NCBI RefSeq assembly: GCF_029395675.1
Contig: NZ_CP115184.1
Location: 1,116,001-1,180,000, forward strand
Direction of reading: 5' to 3'
DNA from: Janibacter cremeus
GTDB taxonomy: Bacteria > Actinomycetota > Actinomycetes > Actinomycetales > Dermatophilaceae
Length of the DNA stretch: 64,000 bases
Of the stretch, positions 9,990-18,837 are shown piece by piece; the stretch's first letter is position 1, and the number at the start of each line of letters is the position of its first letter. Under the pieces are notes generated by a model. It made no database searches. It was not told the DNA's origin and worked only from the letters and a program-made list of their open reading frames with translations. Position numbers and translations under genes: made by a program.

Positions 9990-10310
9990 TCAGGCCCGGC
10001 CGGAGCGGACCGTGCGCCAGTGCCGACCCGGCCCCCGGCGCAGCGTCCACCGGCCGAGGTGGGCGATCGCGCCCAGGTCACGGGCCATGGTCCGCACGGC
10101 ATCCTCGGCGACATCGTCCTCCCGGGCACCGTGGCTCGCCGGGACGAGGAAACGCAGGTGCAGCTGCGCCTGGCCCCGGACGACCTCCACGGAGCGGTCC
10201 TCCACCAGGTGCGTGCGCGCCAGCAGCTCCTCGGCCCGCGGCAGGACGGTCGGCGGCTCCACCCCGGCAGGCACACCGAGGACGTCGAGGGCGACCCGGT
10301 AGGAGGGCAT
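9990..10310 (-). CDS. Hypothetical protein coupled to coaE
   Basis: 106 residues. I do not recognise a family with confidence. It is soluble, with no signal or membrane segment. It starts MPSYRVALDVLGVPAG and has a basic C-terminus. Its ATG overlaps the coaE TGA in an ATGA, so it is almost certainly translated from the coaE message. The alternation of hydrophobic strands suggests a small alpha/beta domain. Function unknown; the coupling to coaE is the only functional hint. Confidence 0.75.
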   Translation of the reverse strand: MPSYRVALDVLGVPAGVEPPTVLPRAEELLARTHLVEDRSVEVVRGQAQLHLRFLVPASHGAREDDVAEDAVRTMARDLGAIAHLGRWTLRRGPGRHWRTVRSGRA

Positions 10311-11509
10311 CAGGAGTCGCCGCGCGGTGGTGTCCACCCGGTCTCGCGCGCCCAGGCCTCCAGACGCGCGTGGATGCCGTCGAACCACGGCTCCTTGGCC
10401 GCGGCGTACTCTCCGCGGGAGCGACCCGACGTCGCGAGCCGCTCCTTCTCCGCGCGGTACTCGGCTCGCGCACCGGGCTCGGCGCGCAGCCAGTCCCGGA
10501 CGAGCAGCGCCCACCGCCACCCCGGGGACCCGACCTCCCGCACGTGCACGTGGACCGGGACGGCCGGGTCACACCCCCGGTGGTACCGCTTGGGCCAGGG
10601 CGCGCCCCCCTTCGGGTTGTCCTGCCGGACGTCCTCCCGGCGCGGCCATCCGCCCTCGGCCGTGGCCCGCAGGAAGTCCGCCCCGTCGGCCACCTCGAGG
10701 GACTCGACGCCGACCTGCAGGTCGATGATCGGCTTGGCGTACATCGGCACCGAGGTCGAGCCGATGTGGTCGACGGTGACGGCGAGGTCACCGAGTCGGT
10801 GTCGCAGGCGGGCGATCTCCCGCGCGGCCTGCGCCGCCCACGCGGGATCCGGCTCGGTCAGGACGAGCTCGTCGGGAGCGGTCACCGGACGCATCGCGGC
10901 GAGGTTGTCGGCGAAGGGGGCCAGCCGCTCCTCCCAGAGCCGGTCCACCGCCGTCAGGAGGGCCCCGGGCGTGCCGTTGTTGTCGAGCAGGACGTCGGCG
11001 ACCGCCCGTCGCTCCTCGTCGTCCGCCTGCGCCGCCACCCGTGAGCGGGCCTCGTGCTCCGGTGTGCCGCGCAGCTCGACGAGACGCCGCACCCGCTCCT
11101 CCTCCGCGGTGTCGACGACGACGACGAGGTGGTACTCCCCCGCCATCCGCTTCTCGACGAGCAGCGGCATGTCGTGCACCGCGACCCGGCTGCCCCCCGA
11201 CTCCGCTGCCTCGAGCCGCTGAGCCGTGCGCTCCCAGATGGCCGGGTGGGTGATGCCCTCCAGTGCCGCCAGCGCCTCCGGGTCACCGAAGACCACCCGG
11301 CCCAGCGCCGGACGGTCCAGTGCCCCCTTCGCGTCGAAGACCTGGTCCCCGAAACGCGCCCGGATCAGCTCCAGCGCCGGCTCCCCCGGCTCGACCACCT
11401 CCCGCGCGATGAGGTCGGCGTCCACGACGACCGCCCCGAGCTCGGCCAGACGCCTCGAGACGGTCGACTTGCCGGAACCGATCCCACCGGTGAGGCCCAC
11501 GCGCAGCAT
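10310..11509 (-). CDS. coaE: Dephospho-CoA kinase with C-terminal GrpB domain
   Basis: 399 residues. The N-terminal half (about 1-200) is dephospho-CoA kinase, the last step of CoA synthesis: P-loop GLTGGIGSGKST at residues 5-16, the DADLIAREV block and the lid region. The C-terminal half (about 210-385) is a GrpB/UPF0157 domain of the nucleotidyltransferase superfamily (VDHIGSTSVPMYAKPIIDLQ). The same fusion is known in mycobacterial CoaE, which is about this length. ATG at 11509 is fixed by the P-loop position and by a TAGGAT -10 box 7 bases upstream. Much longer upstream reading-frame extensions run antisense through the transporter gene and were discarded. Confidence 0.95.
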   Translation of the reverse strand: MLRVGLTGGIGSGKSTVSRRLAELGAVVVDADLIAREVVEPGEPALELIRARFGDQVFDAKGALDRPALGRVVFGDPEALAALEGITHPAIWERTAQRLEAAESGGSRVAVHDMPLLVEKRMAGEYHLVVVVDTAEEERVRRLVELRGTPEHEARSRVAAQADDEERRAVADVLLDNNGTPGALLTAVDRLWEERLAPFADNLAAMRPVTAPDELVLTEPDPAWAAQAAREIARLRHRLGDLAVTVDHIGSTSVPMYAKPIIDLQVGVESLEVADGADFLRATAEGGWPRREDVRQDNPKGGAPWPKRYHRGCDPAVPVHVHVREVGSPGWRWALLVRDWLRAEPGARAEYRAEKERLATSGRSRGEYAAAKEPWFDGIHARLEAWARETGWTPPRGDS

Positions 11510-11516
11510 GCCGGCG

Positions 11517-11522
11517 ATCCTA
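11517..11522 (-). promoter_or_regulatory. -10 box of leaderless coaE promoter
   Basis: TAGGAT on the minus strand, 7 bases before the coaE ATG. Confidence 0.6.
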
Positions 11523-11559
11523 ACCACGCTCGGTGGAGCACACCGGCGGGTGTCGTGGG

Positions 11560-11565
11560 TAGCGT
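11560..11565 (+). promoter_or_regulatory. -10 box of leaderless CNNM-family promoter
   Basis: TAGCGT on the plus strand, 7 bases before the GTG at 11573. There is no Shine-Dalgarno sequence before that GTG, so the box decides the start. It lies divergent to the coaE promoter, 37 bases away. Confidence 0.5.
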
Positions 11566-11572
11566 CGACGTC

Positions 11573-12862
11573 GTGGACTCCCAGACACTCGTCAACCTGC
11601 TGCTCGTCATGGTCTTCGTCCTCGTCGGGGGTGTCTTCGCCGCCACCGAGATGGCGATCGTGACCCTGCGCGAGGGACAGGTCCGTGCCCTCGAGGAGGG
11701 CAGTGGGCGGGAGCAGCGACTGGCCGGCCTGGTGCGCAACCCGAACCAGTTCCTGTCCGCGGTGCAGATCGGCGTGACCGTGGCCGGTTTCTTCTCCTCC
11801 GCCTACGGTGGTTCCACCATCGCCCCGGACCTCGTGCCCGGACTCGTCGCCGTCGGCATCCCCGAGCCCGCCGCCGCCACCCTCGCGCTCGTCGCGATGA
11901 CCCTGCTCATCGCCTACCTGTCCCTCGTCTTCGGCGAGCTGGCGCCCAAGCGCCTGGCGATGCAGAACAACCTGGCCTTCACCCGGGTCCTGGGGACCCC
12001 CCTGCGGCTCTTCGCCACGGTGGTCCGGCCCGTGATCTGGCTGCTGTCGGTCTCCACCAATGCCGTCGTCCGGCTCGCCGGAGGCAACCCCTCGGCCTCG
12101 GAGGACGAGATGACTCCCGAGGAGATCCGTGACCTCATCGAGGGGCACCAGGGGCTGCGCCCCTACCCGCGGCGGATCCTCACCGACGTCTTCCGGGCCG
12201 GCGAGCGGTCGCTGACGCGGGTGATGCGCCCACGCACGGACGTGGAGTTCCTCGCCGCGGACCTCACGCTCGAGGAGGCCAGGGAGCGGGTGCTCGACCT
12301 CCCGCACTCGCGCTTCCCCGTCACCGGGAGGGATCTCGACGACATCATCGGCTTCGTCCACATCCGTGACCTGCTCATGTCGCCGTCGCCGGAGAGCGGG
12401 GCCACCCGCGTGCGCGACCTCGCCCGCACGATCCTCGCCGTGCCCGACAGTCTCGAGGTCCTGGCCGCGCTGTCCCGGCTGCGGTCGGAGAAGCAGCCCC
12501 TGGCCATCGTCGTCGACGAGTACGGGGGGACCGACGGACTGATCACGATGGAGGACCTCGTCGAGGAGTTCGTCGGCGAGATCTACGACGAGCACGACCG
12601 GGGCGCCGAGCCCGAGGACACCGCCCGGCGCCGTGGGGAGACCCTCGTCGTCGACGGGTCGCTCAACGTCGAGGAGCTGTCCGAGCTCATCGGGACCGAC
12701 GTCTCCGACGAGGACGTGGACTCGGCCGGCGGACTCGTCATGTCCCGGCTGGGGCGGTTGGCCGCGGTCGGCGACGTCGTCGAGGTGGCCGGGCAGCGAC
12801 TGGAGGTGCTCTCCGTCGACGGCCGTCGCGTGGCGCGACTGCGGATCACCCCGCTCGAGTGA
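11573..12862 (+). CDS. CNNM/CorC-type transporter (HlyC/CorC family, CBS domains)
   Basis: 429 residues. The N-terminal DUF21/CNNM membrane domain (about 1-190) has three to four helices and motifs such as ATEMAIVTLREGQVRALEEG and FGELAPKRLA; it is followed by a CBS pair (about 205-330, with RVMRPRTDVEFL and VVDEYGGTDGLITMEDLVEE) and a C-terminal CorC_HlyC domain. Family members move or sense Mg2+/Co2+; the older 'hemolysin' name is misleading. The start is GTG at 11573, chosen by the leaderless -10 spacing; GTG at 11555 is the alternative. It converges with rpsA across a hairpin terminator. Confidence 0.92.
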   Translation: MDSQTLVNLLLVMVFVLVGGVFAATEMAIVTLREGQVRALEEGSGREQRLAGLVRNPNQFLSAVQIGVTVAGFFSSAYGGSTIAPDLVPGLVAVGIPEPAAATLALVAMTLLIAYLSLVFGELAPKRLAMQNNLAFTRVLGTPLRLFATVVRPVIWLLSVSTNAVVRLAGGNPSASEDEMTPEEIRDLIEGHQGLRPYPRRILTDVFRAGERSLTRVMRPRTDVEFLAADLTLEEARERVLDLPHSRFPVTGRDLDDIIGFVHIRDLLMSPSPESGATRVRDLARTILAVPDSLEVLAALSRLRSEKQPLAIVVDEYGGTDGLITMEDLVEEFVGEIYDEHDRGAEPEDTARRRGETLVVDGSLNVEELSELIGTDVSDEDVDSAGGLVMSRLGRLAAVGDVVEVAGQRLEVLSVDGRRVARLRITPLE

Positions 12863-12878
12863 CCGGCCCGACCCATGA

Positions 12879-12919
12879 CGAAGGGGGCGCCGCACCGGTT
12901 CGGTGCGACGCCCCCTTCG
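12879..12919. terminator. Bidirectional terminator built from inverted CGAAGGGGG copies
   Basis: Between the convergent transporter and rpsA. The outer stem is CGAAGGGGGCG against CGCCCCCTTCG with a small bulge; an inner stem CCGCACCG/CGGTGCG closes on TT. Both arms end in the over-represented 9-mer. There is no U-tract. Confidence 0.8.
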
Positions 12920-12934
12920 AGGGTGCTGCTCGGG

Positions 12935-14458
12935 TCAGTTGCCCGTGAGCTTCTCGCGAAGCGCGGCCAGCGCCTCGTCCGAGGCCAGCGTGCCCTCGTT
13001 GGTCGGCGCGGCGGGGGCCGCTGCGCCGGAGCTGCCGGAGCTGGCGGAGCTGCTGCTCGGGGCCGGGGTGCTGCTGTCGGAGCTGTACGAGGTGGTCGCG
13101 ACGTCGTCGCCACCCTCGGCGGCGGCCGCGTCGTCCGCAGCAGCCTTCTCCATCTGGGCGCGGTGCGCCTCCCAGCGGGCGTGCGCGTCCGCGTACTGCT
13201 TCTCCCAGGCCTCGCGCTGGGCCTCGTAGCCCTCGAGCCACTCGTTGGTCTCGGGGTCGAAGCCCTCGGGGTACTTGTAGTTCCCCTGCTCGTCGTACTC
13301 CGCGGCCATGCCGTAGAGCGTCGGGTCGAACTCGGTGAGGTTGGCACCGTCCTCGTTGGCCTGCTTGAGGCTCAGCGAGATGCGGCGACGCTCGAGGTCG
13401 ATGTCGATGACCTTGACGAAGATCTCCTGGCCGACGTTGACGACCTGCTCAGGCAGCTCGACGTGGCGCTCGGCCAGCTCGGAGATGTGCACCAGGCCCT
13501 CGATGCCGTCCTCGACGCGCACGAACGCACCGAACGGGACGAGCTTGGTGACCTTGCCCGGGACGACCTGGCCGATCGCGTGGGTCCGGGCGAAGTGCTG
13601 CCACGGGTCCTCCTGCGTCGCCTTGAGCGAGAGGGAGACGCGCTCGCGGTCCATGTCGACGTCCAGGACCTCGACCGTGACCTCGTCGCCGACCTCGACG
13701 ACCTCGGACGGGTGGTCGATGTGCTTCCAGGACAGCTCGGAGACGTGGACGAGACCGTCGACGCCACCGAGGTCCACGAAGGCACCGAAGTTGACGATCG
13801 AGGAGACGACGCCCGTGCGGACCTGGCCCTTCTGCAGCTCCTTGAGGAAGGTGGTGCGCACCTCGGACTGCGTCTGCTCGAGCCACGCACGACGCGAGAG
13901 CACGACGTTGTTGCGGTTCTTGTCGAGCTCGATGATCTTGGCCTCGATCTCCTTGCCGACGTACGGCTGGAGGTCGCGGACGCGACGCATCTCCACGAGG
14001 GAGGCGGGGAGGAAGCCGCGCAGGCCGATGTCGAGGATGAGACCACCCTTGACGACCTCGATGACGGTGCCGGTGACGACGCCGTCCTCTTCCTTGATCT
14101 TCTCGATGGTGCCCCAGGCACGCTCGTACTGAGCGCGCTTCTTGGACAGGATCAGGCGGCCTTCCTTGTCCTCCTTCTGGAGGACGAGGGCCTCGACCTC
14201 GTCGCCGACGGCGACGATCTCGGAGGGGTCGACGTCGTGCTTGATGGACAGCTCGCGCGAGGGGATGACGCCCTCGGTCTTGTAGCCGATGTCGAGGAGC
14301 ACCTCGTCGCGGTCGACCTTGACGATGTGGCCCTCGACGATGTCGCCATCGTTGAAGTCCTTGATCGTGGCGTCGATGGCGGCGAGAAGATCTTCCTCAG
14401 AGCCGATGTCGTTGACGGCGATCTGAGGGGCGGTCGTGTCGACCGTGCTGGCAGTCAT
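12935..14458 (-). CDS. rpsA: 30S ribosomal protein S1
   Basis: 507 residues. Four S1 RNA-binding repeats (roughly 40-105, 125-190, 210-280 and 295-365) with typical DGDIVEGHIVKV, GIGLRGFLPAS-like and GLVHVSELSWKH blocks; the third and fourth are the most canonical. The last 100 residues are a low-complexity Glu/Gln then Ser/Ala-rich tail, normal in actinobacteria. S1 helps recruit leadered mRNAs to the 30S subunit, which matters here because many genes appear leaderless. ATG at 14458 has GGAG about 11 bases upstream and a TACGAT-like -10 further up. In M. tuberculosis rpsA lies next to polA; here about 26 kb of envelope genes separate them. Confidence 0.97.
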   Translation of the reverse strand: MTASTVDTTAPQIAVNDIGSEEDLLAAIDATIKDFNDGDIVEGHIVKVDRDEVLLDIGYKTEGVIPSRELSIKHDVDPSEIVAVGDEVEALVLQKEDKEGRLILSKKRAQYERAWGTIEKIKEEDGVVTGTVIEVVKGGLILDIGLRGFLPASLVEMRRVRDLQPYVGKEIEAKIIELDKNRNNVVLSRRAWLEQTQSEVRTTFLKELQKGQVRTGVVSSIVNFGAFVDLGGVDGLVHVSELSWKHIDHPSEVVEVGDEVTVEVLDVDMDRERVSLSLKATQEDPWQHFARTHAIGQVVPGKVTKLVPFGAFVRVEDGIEGLVHISELAERHVELPEQVVNVGQEIFVKVIDIDLERRRISLSLKQANEDGANLTEFDPTLYGMAAEYDEQGNYKYPEGFDPETNEWLEGYEAQREAWEKQYADAHARWEAHRAQMEKAAADDAAAAEGGDDVATTSYSSDSSTPAPSSSSASSGSSGAAAPAAPTNEGTLASDEALAALREKLTGN

Positions 14459-14568
14459 GTAGTAGGAACTCCGATTGTGGACAGTTGATCGTACGGACAG
14501 GTGGATACACAAAGAGTGCCCACCCATGCTAGTCGCCGGGGGCCATGCGGACAAAACCCCCTCCGGGT

Positions 14569-14574
14569 TACGGT
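14569..14574 (+). promoter_or_regulatory. -10 box of leaderless methyltransferase promoter
   Basis: TACGGT, 6 bases before the ATG at 14581. There is no Shine-Dalgarno sequence there. Confidence 0.55.
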
Positions 14575-14580
14575 CCGTCC

Positions 14581-15411
14581 ATGGGTGATGGCTGGTCCGA
14601 CGGGACGAACTCGGTGGCACGCCGGGAGAGCGGGCAGGCCGAGACGGTCACCGCGAACCGGTCCTGGTGGGACCGTGAGGCCGAGGACTACCTCGACGAG
14701 CACGGCGACTTCCTCGGCGACGCCGAGCTGGTGTGGGGGCCCGAGGGGTGGACGGAGTCGCAGCTGCGCGTGCTCGGTCCGCCCGAGGTCCTGCGTGGCG
14801 CCGACGTGCTGGAGTTCGGGGGCGGTGCGGCCCAGGGTGGGCGGTGGTGCGCCGCGCAGGGCGCACGCGTGGTCTCCAGCGACCTGTCGGGCGGGATGCT
14901 GCGCACCGCACGGCGGATCGATGCCCGCTCCCCCGGTCCCGCGCCGGCGCTGCTGCAGGCCGACGCCACACGCCTGGGTCTGGCCGACTCGAGCTTCGAC
15001 ATCGTCTTCTCCGCCTACGGCGCGACCCCCTTCGTCGCGGACAGCGCCGGGCTCATGGTCGAGCTGGCTCGGGTCCTGCGGCCCGGTGGCACGCTCGCCT
15101 TCTCCACCTCGCACCCGATCCGCTGGGCCTTCCCCGACGTGCCCGGGCCGGAGGGCCTGACGGCCACGGCCTCGTACTTCGACGAGACCCCCTACGTCGA
15201 GGACGAAGGGGGTCGGGCCGGTTACGTCGAGCACCACCGCACGATGGGCCACCGGATCGCCGAGATCCTCGACGCCGGGCTGGTGCTGCGCGCGGTGCTC
15301 GAGCCGGAGTGGCCGGCCGACAACACCGCGGTGTGGGGAGGCTGGTCGCCGTTGCGCGGGCAGCACTTCCCGGGGACGGTCATCTTCGTGGCCACGCGCC
15401 CGCTCGGATGA
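14581..15411 (+). CDS. Class I SAM-dependent methyltransferase
   Basis: 276 residues. A Rossmann-type methyltransferase with motif I VLEFGGGAAQGGRW (about 75-88), VVSSDLSGGML (motif II), ATPFVADS and ARVLRPGGTLAF (motif IV/post). It begins MGDGWSDGTNSVARR and carries the NRSWWDREAEDYLDEHG segment seen in a common actinobacterial methyltransferase family of unknown substrate. Soluble. It stands alone, divergent from rpsA and convergent with the DUF3068 gene, with a leaderless promoter. Confidence 0.88.
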   Translation: MGDGWSDGTNSVARRESGQAETVTANRSWWDREAEDYLDEHGDFLGDAELVWGPEGWTESQLRVLGPPEVLRGADVLEFGGGAAQGGRWCAAQGARVVSSDLSGGMLRTARRIDARSPGPAPALLQADATRLGLADSSFDIVFSAYGATPFVADSAGLMVELARVLRPGGTLAFSTSHPIRWAFPDVPGPEGLTATASYFDETPYVEDEGGRAGYVEHHRTMGHRIAEILDAGLVLRAVLEPEWPADNTAVWGGWSPLRGQHFPGTVIFVATRPLG

Positions 15412-15441
15412 GGCCGCCCGGCGGCCACCGCTGGTCGTGCG

Positions 15442-16464
15442 TCAGCCGCGGCGCAGACGGGTGGTGTCGTCGTCGCCGAAGACCGGGTCGCCGCGGTCGT
15501 CCGCATAGGCCGGCGTCGTGTCACGGCGCTTGCCACGGCCGATGATGACCGACAGGACCAGGCCGAGGAGCAGCAGGACCAGTCCGATGGCGGTGAAGGC
15601 GATCGGCAGGGTGGTGTGGACCAGCGCCAGCAGCTTGGAGCTGGACTTGTAGTCCTCGACGTTGGTGTCGACGGTCTCCTGCGTGAAGCTCGAGGTGGTC
15701 GTCAGGGCGTTGACGCTCTCACCACCGTGGCGGAACTCCTGGTGCTGGTCCTCGACACGGTCGATGATGACGCCCGTCACCGGGTCCACCCAGAAGGTGC
15801 GCTCGTTGGAGTAGAAGCGGTCGGCCTCGACGGCCGGGGAGGAGGGGGCCAGGCCGAAGAGCGATCCCGGCAGCTCCATAGTCGTGTACTTGGTGAGCGG
15901 GACCTCGCTGGTGAACTTGTACAGGTCCATCCCCTGGATCGTGTCCTCGCCCACGTACGTGACGGGGTAGGCCTTGCCCACGGTCGCGTCCCACCACTGG
16001 TAGGTGTCGACGGGCTTGGTGTCGAACGGGAACTTCACGACCTGTCCCTCGCGCTCGACCTCCTCGCCGTTCTCGGACTCGCCGCAGCAGTTGATCGCCT
16101 CGCCGGTGTGGCGGTCGAAGACGGCGACGGATGTGCTGCCGGCCATCGGCATGTTGTCACCGTTGTTGTCGCTGACCTGGCCCATGTTCCACACCGCGAC
16201 GTCGCGGCCGGTCTCCTCGGATGCGGCCTCGGAGGCCTCCGGGTCACCGATGATGCGCACGGTGGTGGTCAGCTCGCCCGAGCCCGGCTCGACGTTGTCG
16301 GCGTCGAAGTAGGTCGCGTCGGGGTCCTGGACGACCGACGTCGAGTTCTGGTTGGTCGGGACCACCGCGAGGTTCGGGTAGGCATAGAACCGGAAGAGCA
16401 GTCCCATGGTGAGGATGAACGCGCCGACGCCCATGATGATCGCCGGCAGCAGATACTTGCGCAC
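15442..16464 (-). CDS. DUF3068 (PorA-like) membrane protein
   Basis: 340 residues. One membrane helix near residues 5-27, a large extracytoplasmic domain (about 30-280) with a vicinal NCCGE pair, a second helix near 285-310 and a short basic/acidic cytoplasmic tail. This is the DUF3068 architecture of mycobacterial Rv0227c, an essential envelope protein of unclear function encoded in the arabinan-related cluster. The start is GTG at 16464, decided by AAGGAGG 9 bases upstream; the longer frame extension to 16509 lacks support. It is the first gene of the envelope locus after the rpsA side. Confidence 0.85.
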   Translation of the reverse strand: MRKYLLPAIIMGVGAFILTMGLLFRFYAYPNLAVVPTNQNSTSVVQDPDATYFDADNVEPGSGELTTTVRIIGDPEASEAASEETGRDVAVWNMGQVSDNNGDNMPMAGSTSVAVFDRHTGEAINCCGESENGEEVEREGQVVKFPFDTKPVDTYQWWDATVGKAYPVTYVGEDTIQGMDLYKFTSEVPLTKYTTMELPGSLFGLAPSSPAVEADRFYSNERTFWVDPVTGVIIDRVEDQHQEFRHGGESVNALTTTSSFTQETVDTNVEDYKSSSKLLALVHTTLPIAFTAIGLVLLLLGLVLSVIIGRGKRRDTTPAYADDRGDPVFGDDDTTRLRRG

Positions 16465-16499
16465 GAGAGTAACCCTCCTTGGCCTGAACAACTTACCGG

Positions 16500-16505
16500 A
16501 CGGTA
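16500..16505 (-). promoter_or_regulatory. Probable -10 box for the DUF3068 gene
   Basis: TACCGT on the minus strand, about 35 bases before the GTG, leaving room for a short leader that contains AAGGAGG. No good -35 is seen. Confidence 0.4.
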
Positions 16506-16540
16506 GCACCTCTCCGGCCTCGCTTCACGCGGGACGCACC

Positions 16541-17110
16541 CTAGAGGACGTGTCCTTCGCCACCGTTGACATCGGGGCGCTCGTCACCGGGCGTCGTCGA
16601 GCCCAGAAGTCGGTCGACCACGACAGCGATCCCCGCGTCCTCGCCGACCCGGGTCGTCCGCATCCCGAGACCTGCGGCGGGCGCGAGGTCGGTCGGCATG
16701 TCACCGATCATCAGGCAGCGGCCCGCCCGCGCCCAGGGCGCTCGGGCGAGCGCTGCGCGGAAGAGGCCGTCCCGCGGCTTGCGGCAGGCGCACTCCCCCT
16801 CCTCGTGCGGGCACACCGCGATCGCGTCGAGACGGCCACCCCCACGGGCCAGCTCCTCGGTGAGGTACCCGTGCACGGACTCGAGGTCGTCGCCGCTCAT
16901 CCGGCCGCGCGCGACGCCCCGCTGGTTGGTCACGAGGACGGTGCGGCACCCGGCCGCCGTGATCCGGCCGACGGCACGGGCGGCTCCCGGCAGCAGGACC
17001 AGCTCCTCCGGACGGGTGACGTACCCGTCCTCGACGCGCACGTTGAGCGTCCCGTCCCGGTCGAGCAGGACGAGGTCGAAGGGCGCCCCCGGCGCGGCGG
17101 GGTCGATCAC
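16541..17110 (-). CDS. gmhB: D-glycero-D-manno-heptose 1,7-bisphosphate phosphatase (HAD-IIIA)
   Basis: About 189 residues. HAD motif I LLDRDGTLN, motif II LVTNQRG, and the GmhB-type zinc loop CPHEEGECACRKP, followed by MIGDMPTDLAPA (motif IV). This pattern defines GmhB-like phosphatases that remove the 7-phosphate of heptose 1,7-bisphosphate; histidinol-phosphatase-like relatives share it. It is the third gene of a hddA-gmhA-gmhB operon. The start is uncertain: GTG at 17110 is standard but has no Shine-Dalgarno sequence, while a CTG at 17143 overlaps the gmhA stop (CTGA) and has AGGAG 5 bases before it. Confidence 0.85.
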   Translation of the reverse strand: MIDPAAPGAPFDLVLLDRDGTLNVRVEDGYVTRPEELVLLPGAARAVGRITAAGCRTVLVTNQRGVARGRMSGDDLESVHGYLTEELARGGGRLDAIAVCPHEEGECACRKPRDGLFRAALARAPWARAGRCLMIGDMPTDLAPAAGLGMRTTRVGEDAGIAVVVDRLLGSTTPGDERPDVNGGEGHVL

Positions 17111-17139
17111 CGCGGGACCGAACCACCACGGCTGCGGGA

Positions 17140-17751
17140 TCAGCCCTGCTCCTGCATCGCGTGGTCGACCGCCTCGCACCAGGTGTGCGCCCACAGGAGG
17201 TGGACCTCCTGGATCCGCGGTGTCTCCTGCGACGGCACGACGAGGAGGTGGTCGGCGTGGTCGCCCAGGCCGGCCCCCTTCGCCCCGGTCATGAGGATCG
17301 TGACGAGACCGCGTGAGCGCGCCTCCGCGAGCGCGGCGACGATGTTGGGACTGCTGCCCGAGGTGGACATCGCGAGGAGGACGTCCCCGGGTCGGCCGAA
17401 GGCCTGCACCCCCCGCAGGAACACCTGGTCGAAGCCGTAGTCGTTGCCGATCGCGGTCAGCGAGGAGTGCGACTCGGCCAGGCTGATGGCCGGCAGCGGG
17501 TGACGGTCGGCGACGCACTTGCCGAGGAACTCCGCGGCGACGTGGCTGGAGATCGCGGCGCTGCCGCCGTTGCCGGCGACGAGGAGGGTCCGCCCCGAGC
17601 CCAGGGCCGTCAGCACCGCCCGGCCGGCCGCGTGGGCGCGGTCGCGCAGGTCGGGGGCCGCGACCCGGGCCGCCAGCTCGCCCCACGCCGCGATCCCGGC
17701 GTCGAGCCGTGCCGCGACGTCGTCGCTCGCCGTGGTGTCGTCGGTGGTCAT
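17140..17751 (-). CDS. gmhA: Sedoheptulose 7-phosphate isomerase (SIS domain)
   Basis: 203 residues. SIS-domain fold with GNGGSAA (sugar-phosphate binding) and STSGSSPN, and the C-terminal QEVHLLWAHTWCEAVD helix with the catalytic His. It converts sedoheptulose 7-phosphate to D-glycero-D-manno-heptose 7-phosphate in the cytosol. ATG overlaps the upstream kinase TGA (ATGA), and the phosphatase follows. The three adjacent steps make the heptose assignment firm compared with other SIS isomerases. Confidence 0.92.
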   Translation of the reverse strand: MTTDDTTASDDVAARLDAGIAAWGELAARVAAPDLRDRAHAAGRAVLTALGSGRTLLVAGNGGSAAISSHVAAEFLGKCVADRHPLPAISLAESHSSLTAIGNDYGFDQVFLRGVQAFGRPGDVLLAMSTSGSSPNIVAALAEARSRGLVTILMTGAKGAGLGDHADHLLVVPSQETPRIQEVHLLWAHTWCEAVDHAMQEQG

Positions 17752-18791
17752 TGCCTGCCCTTCCACGTGGTGACGCCCTGCTTGGTGAAGGTGAACTCCG
17801 AGACCGACAGGCCCAGGTCGATCAGGGCGTCGGCGACGACGTGGCGCCGCTCGAACTCGCAGATGAAGATCAGGTGGCCGCCACCCCCGGCTCCCGTGAC
17901 CTTGCCCCCGAGCGCGCCGCTGTGCATGGCACGGTCGACGGCCCGGGTGATGAGCGGGGTGGTGATGCGCGAGGACATCCGCTGCTTCTCGCGCCACGCC
18001 TCGCCGAGCAGGTGGCCGACCTCGTCGACCCGCCCCCTCAGGAGCGCGACGCGCATCGCGTCGGCGAGGTCGCGCTGCGCCCGCAGCCCGGCGACGGCGT
18101 CGACGTTGCCGGTCTCGTAGCGGGCGACCTGGTCCTCGATGATGTGGTCGCTGACGCGGGTGCGCCCGGTGTACGCGAGGAGCATGTTGTGCTCGAGCTC
18201 GTGCACGGTGTCGGGGCGGACGCGCAGGGGGTTGACGACGACCTGGCCGTCGGTGCGGAACTCCATGAAGTTGAAGCCGCCGAAGGCGGCGGCGTACTGG
18301 TCCTGGGAGCCACCGGGGATCGCGAGGTCCTCGCGCTCGAGTCGGTAGGCGAGCTCCGCGATCTCGTACGGACCCAGGTCGAGGCCGCAGTGGCGGCCGA
18401 CGAGGTCGATGACGGCCACCATCACGGCACTCGAGCTGCCCAGGCCCGAGCCGGGCGGGGCGTTGGTGTGCAGGAAGAGGTCGAAGCCGTCGGAGGCCAT
18501 CGCCCCCTCGAGCGTCATGATCCTCGCGATCGCCGCCTTGGGCAGGTCCAGCTCGCCGTCGAGCTCGAGCGGTGCGCCGACGTCGTAGCCGATCGATGTG
18601 CCGTAGTCGTGCGACTCGACGGTGATGTGCCCGTCATCGCGCGGACGCAGGGTCGCGTAGGCGTAGCTGCCGATCGTCGCGCTGAGGACCGCGCCCCCTT
18701 CGCGCTCCGGGAAGGGGGCCACGTCGGAGCCGCCGCCGGCGAAGCTGACCCGTAGGGGCGCACGGGCACGCAGAACCGGGCGCACGGTCAT
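17748..18791 (-). CDS. hddA: D-glycero-D-manno-heptose 7-phosphate kinase (GHMP family)
   Basis: 347 residues. N-terminal RAPLRVSFAGGGSDVAPF, the GHMP ATP loop PPGSGLGSSSA near 126-136, and the C-terminal KVTGAGGGGHLIF are typical of HddA-type kinases. It should phosphorylate heptose 7-phosphate at C1 to the alpha-1,7-bisphosphate, committing to the GDP-heptose branch. ATG at 18791 follows AGGGAG. It leads the hddA-gmhA-gmhB operon, with a TACTAT-like -10 about 40 bases upstream, divergent from the acyltransferase. Similar genes exist in M. tuberculosis (Rv0113-Rv0115). Confidence 0.9.
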   Translation of the reverse strand: MTVRPVLRARAPLRVSFAGGGSDVAPFPEREGGAVLSATIGSYAYATLRPRDDGHITVESHDYGTSIGYDVGAPLELDGELDLPKAAIARIMTLEGAMASDGFDLFLHTNAPPGSGLGSSSAVMVAVIDLVGRHCGLDLGPYEIAELAYRLEREDLAIPGGSQDQYAAAFGGFNFMEFRTDGQVVVNPLRVRPDTVHELEHNMLLAYTGRTRVSDHIIEDQVARYETGNVDAVAGLRAQRDLADAMRVALLRGRVDEVGHLLGEAWREKQRMSSRITTPLITRAVDRAMHSGALGGKVTGAGGGGHLIFICEFERRHVVADALIDLGLSVSEFTFTKQGVTTWKGRQ

Positions 18792-18837
18792 GGATCTCCC
18801 TCTCATGGAGCACAATCGACTTGATACCGAATAGTAG

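Noticed and set aside
16494..16505. Palindromic operator near TACCGGACGGTA
   Set aside because: The two halves do not match as an inverted repeat on checking; the useful element is just a -10-like box.
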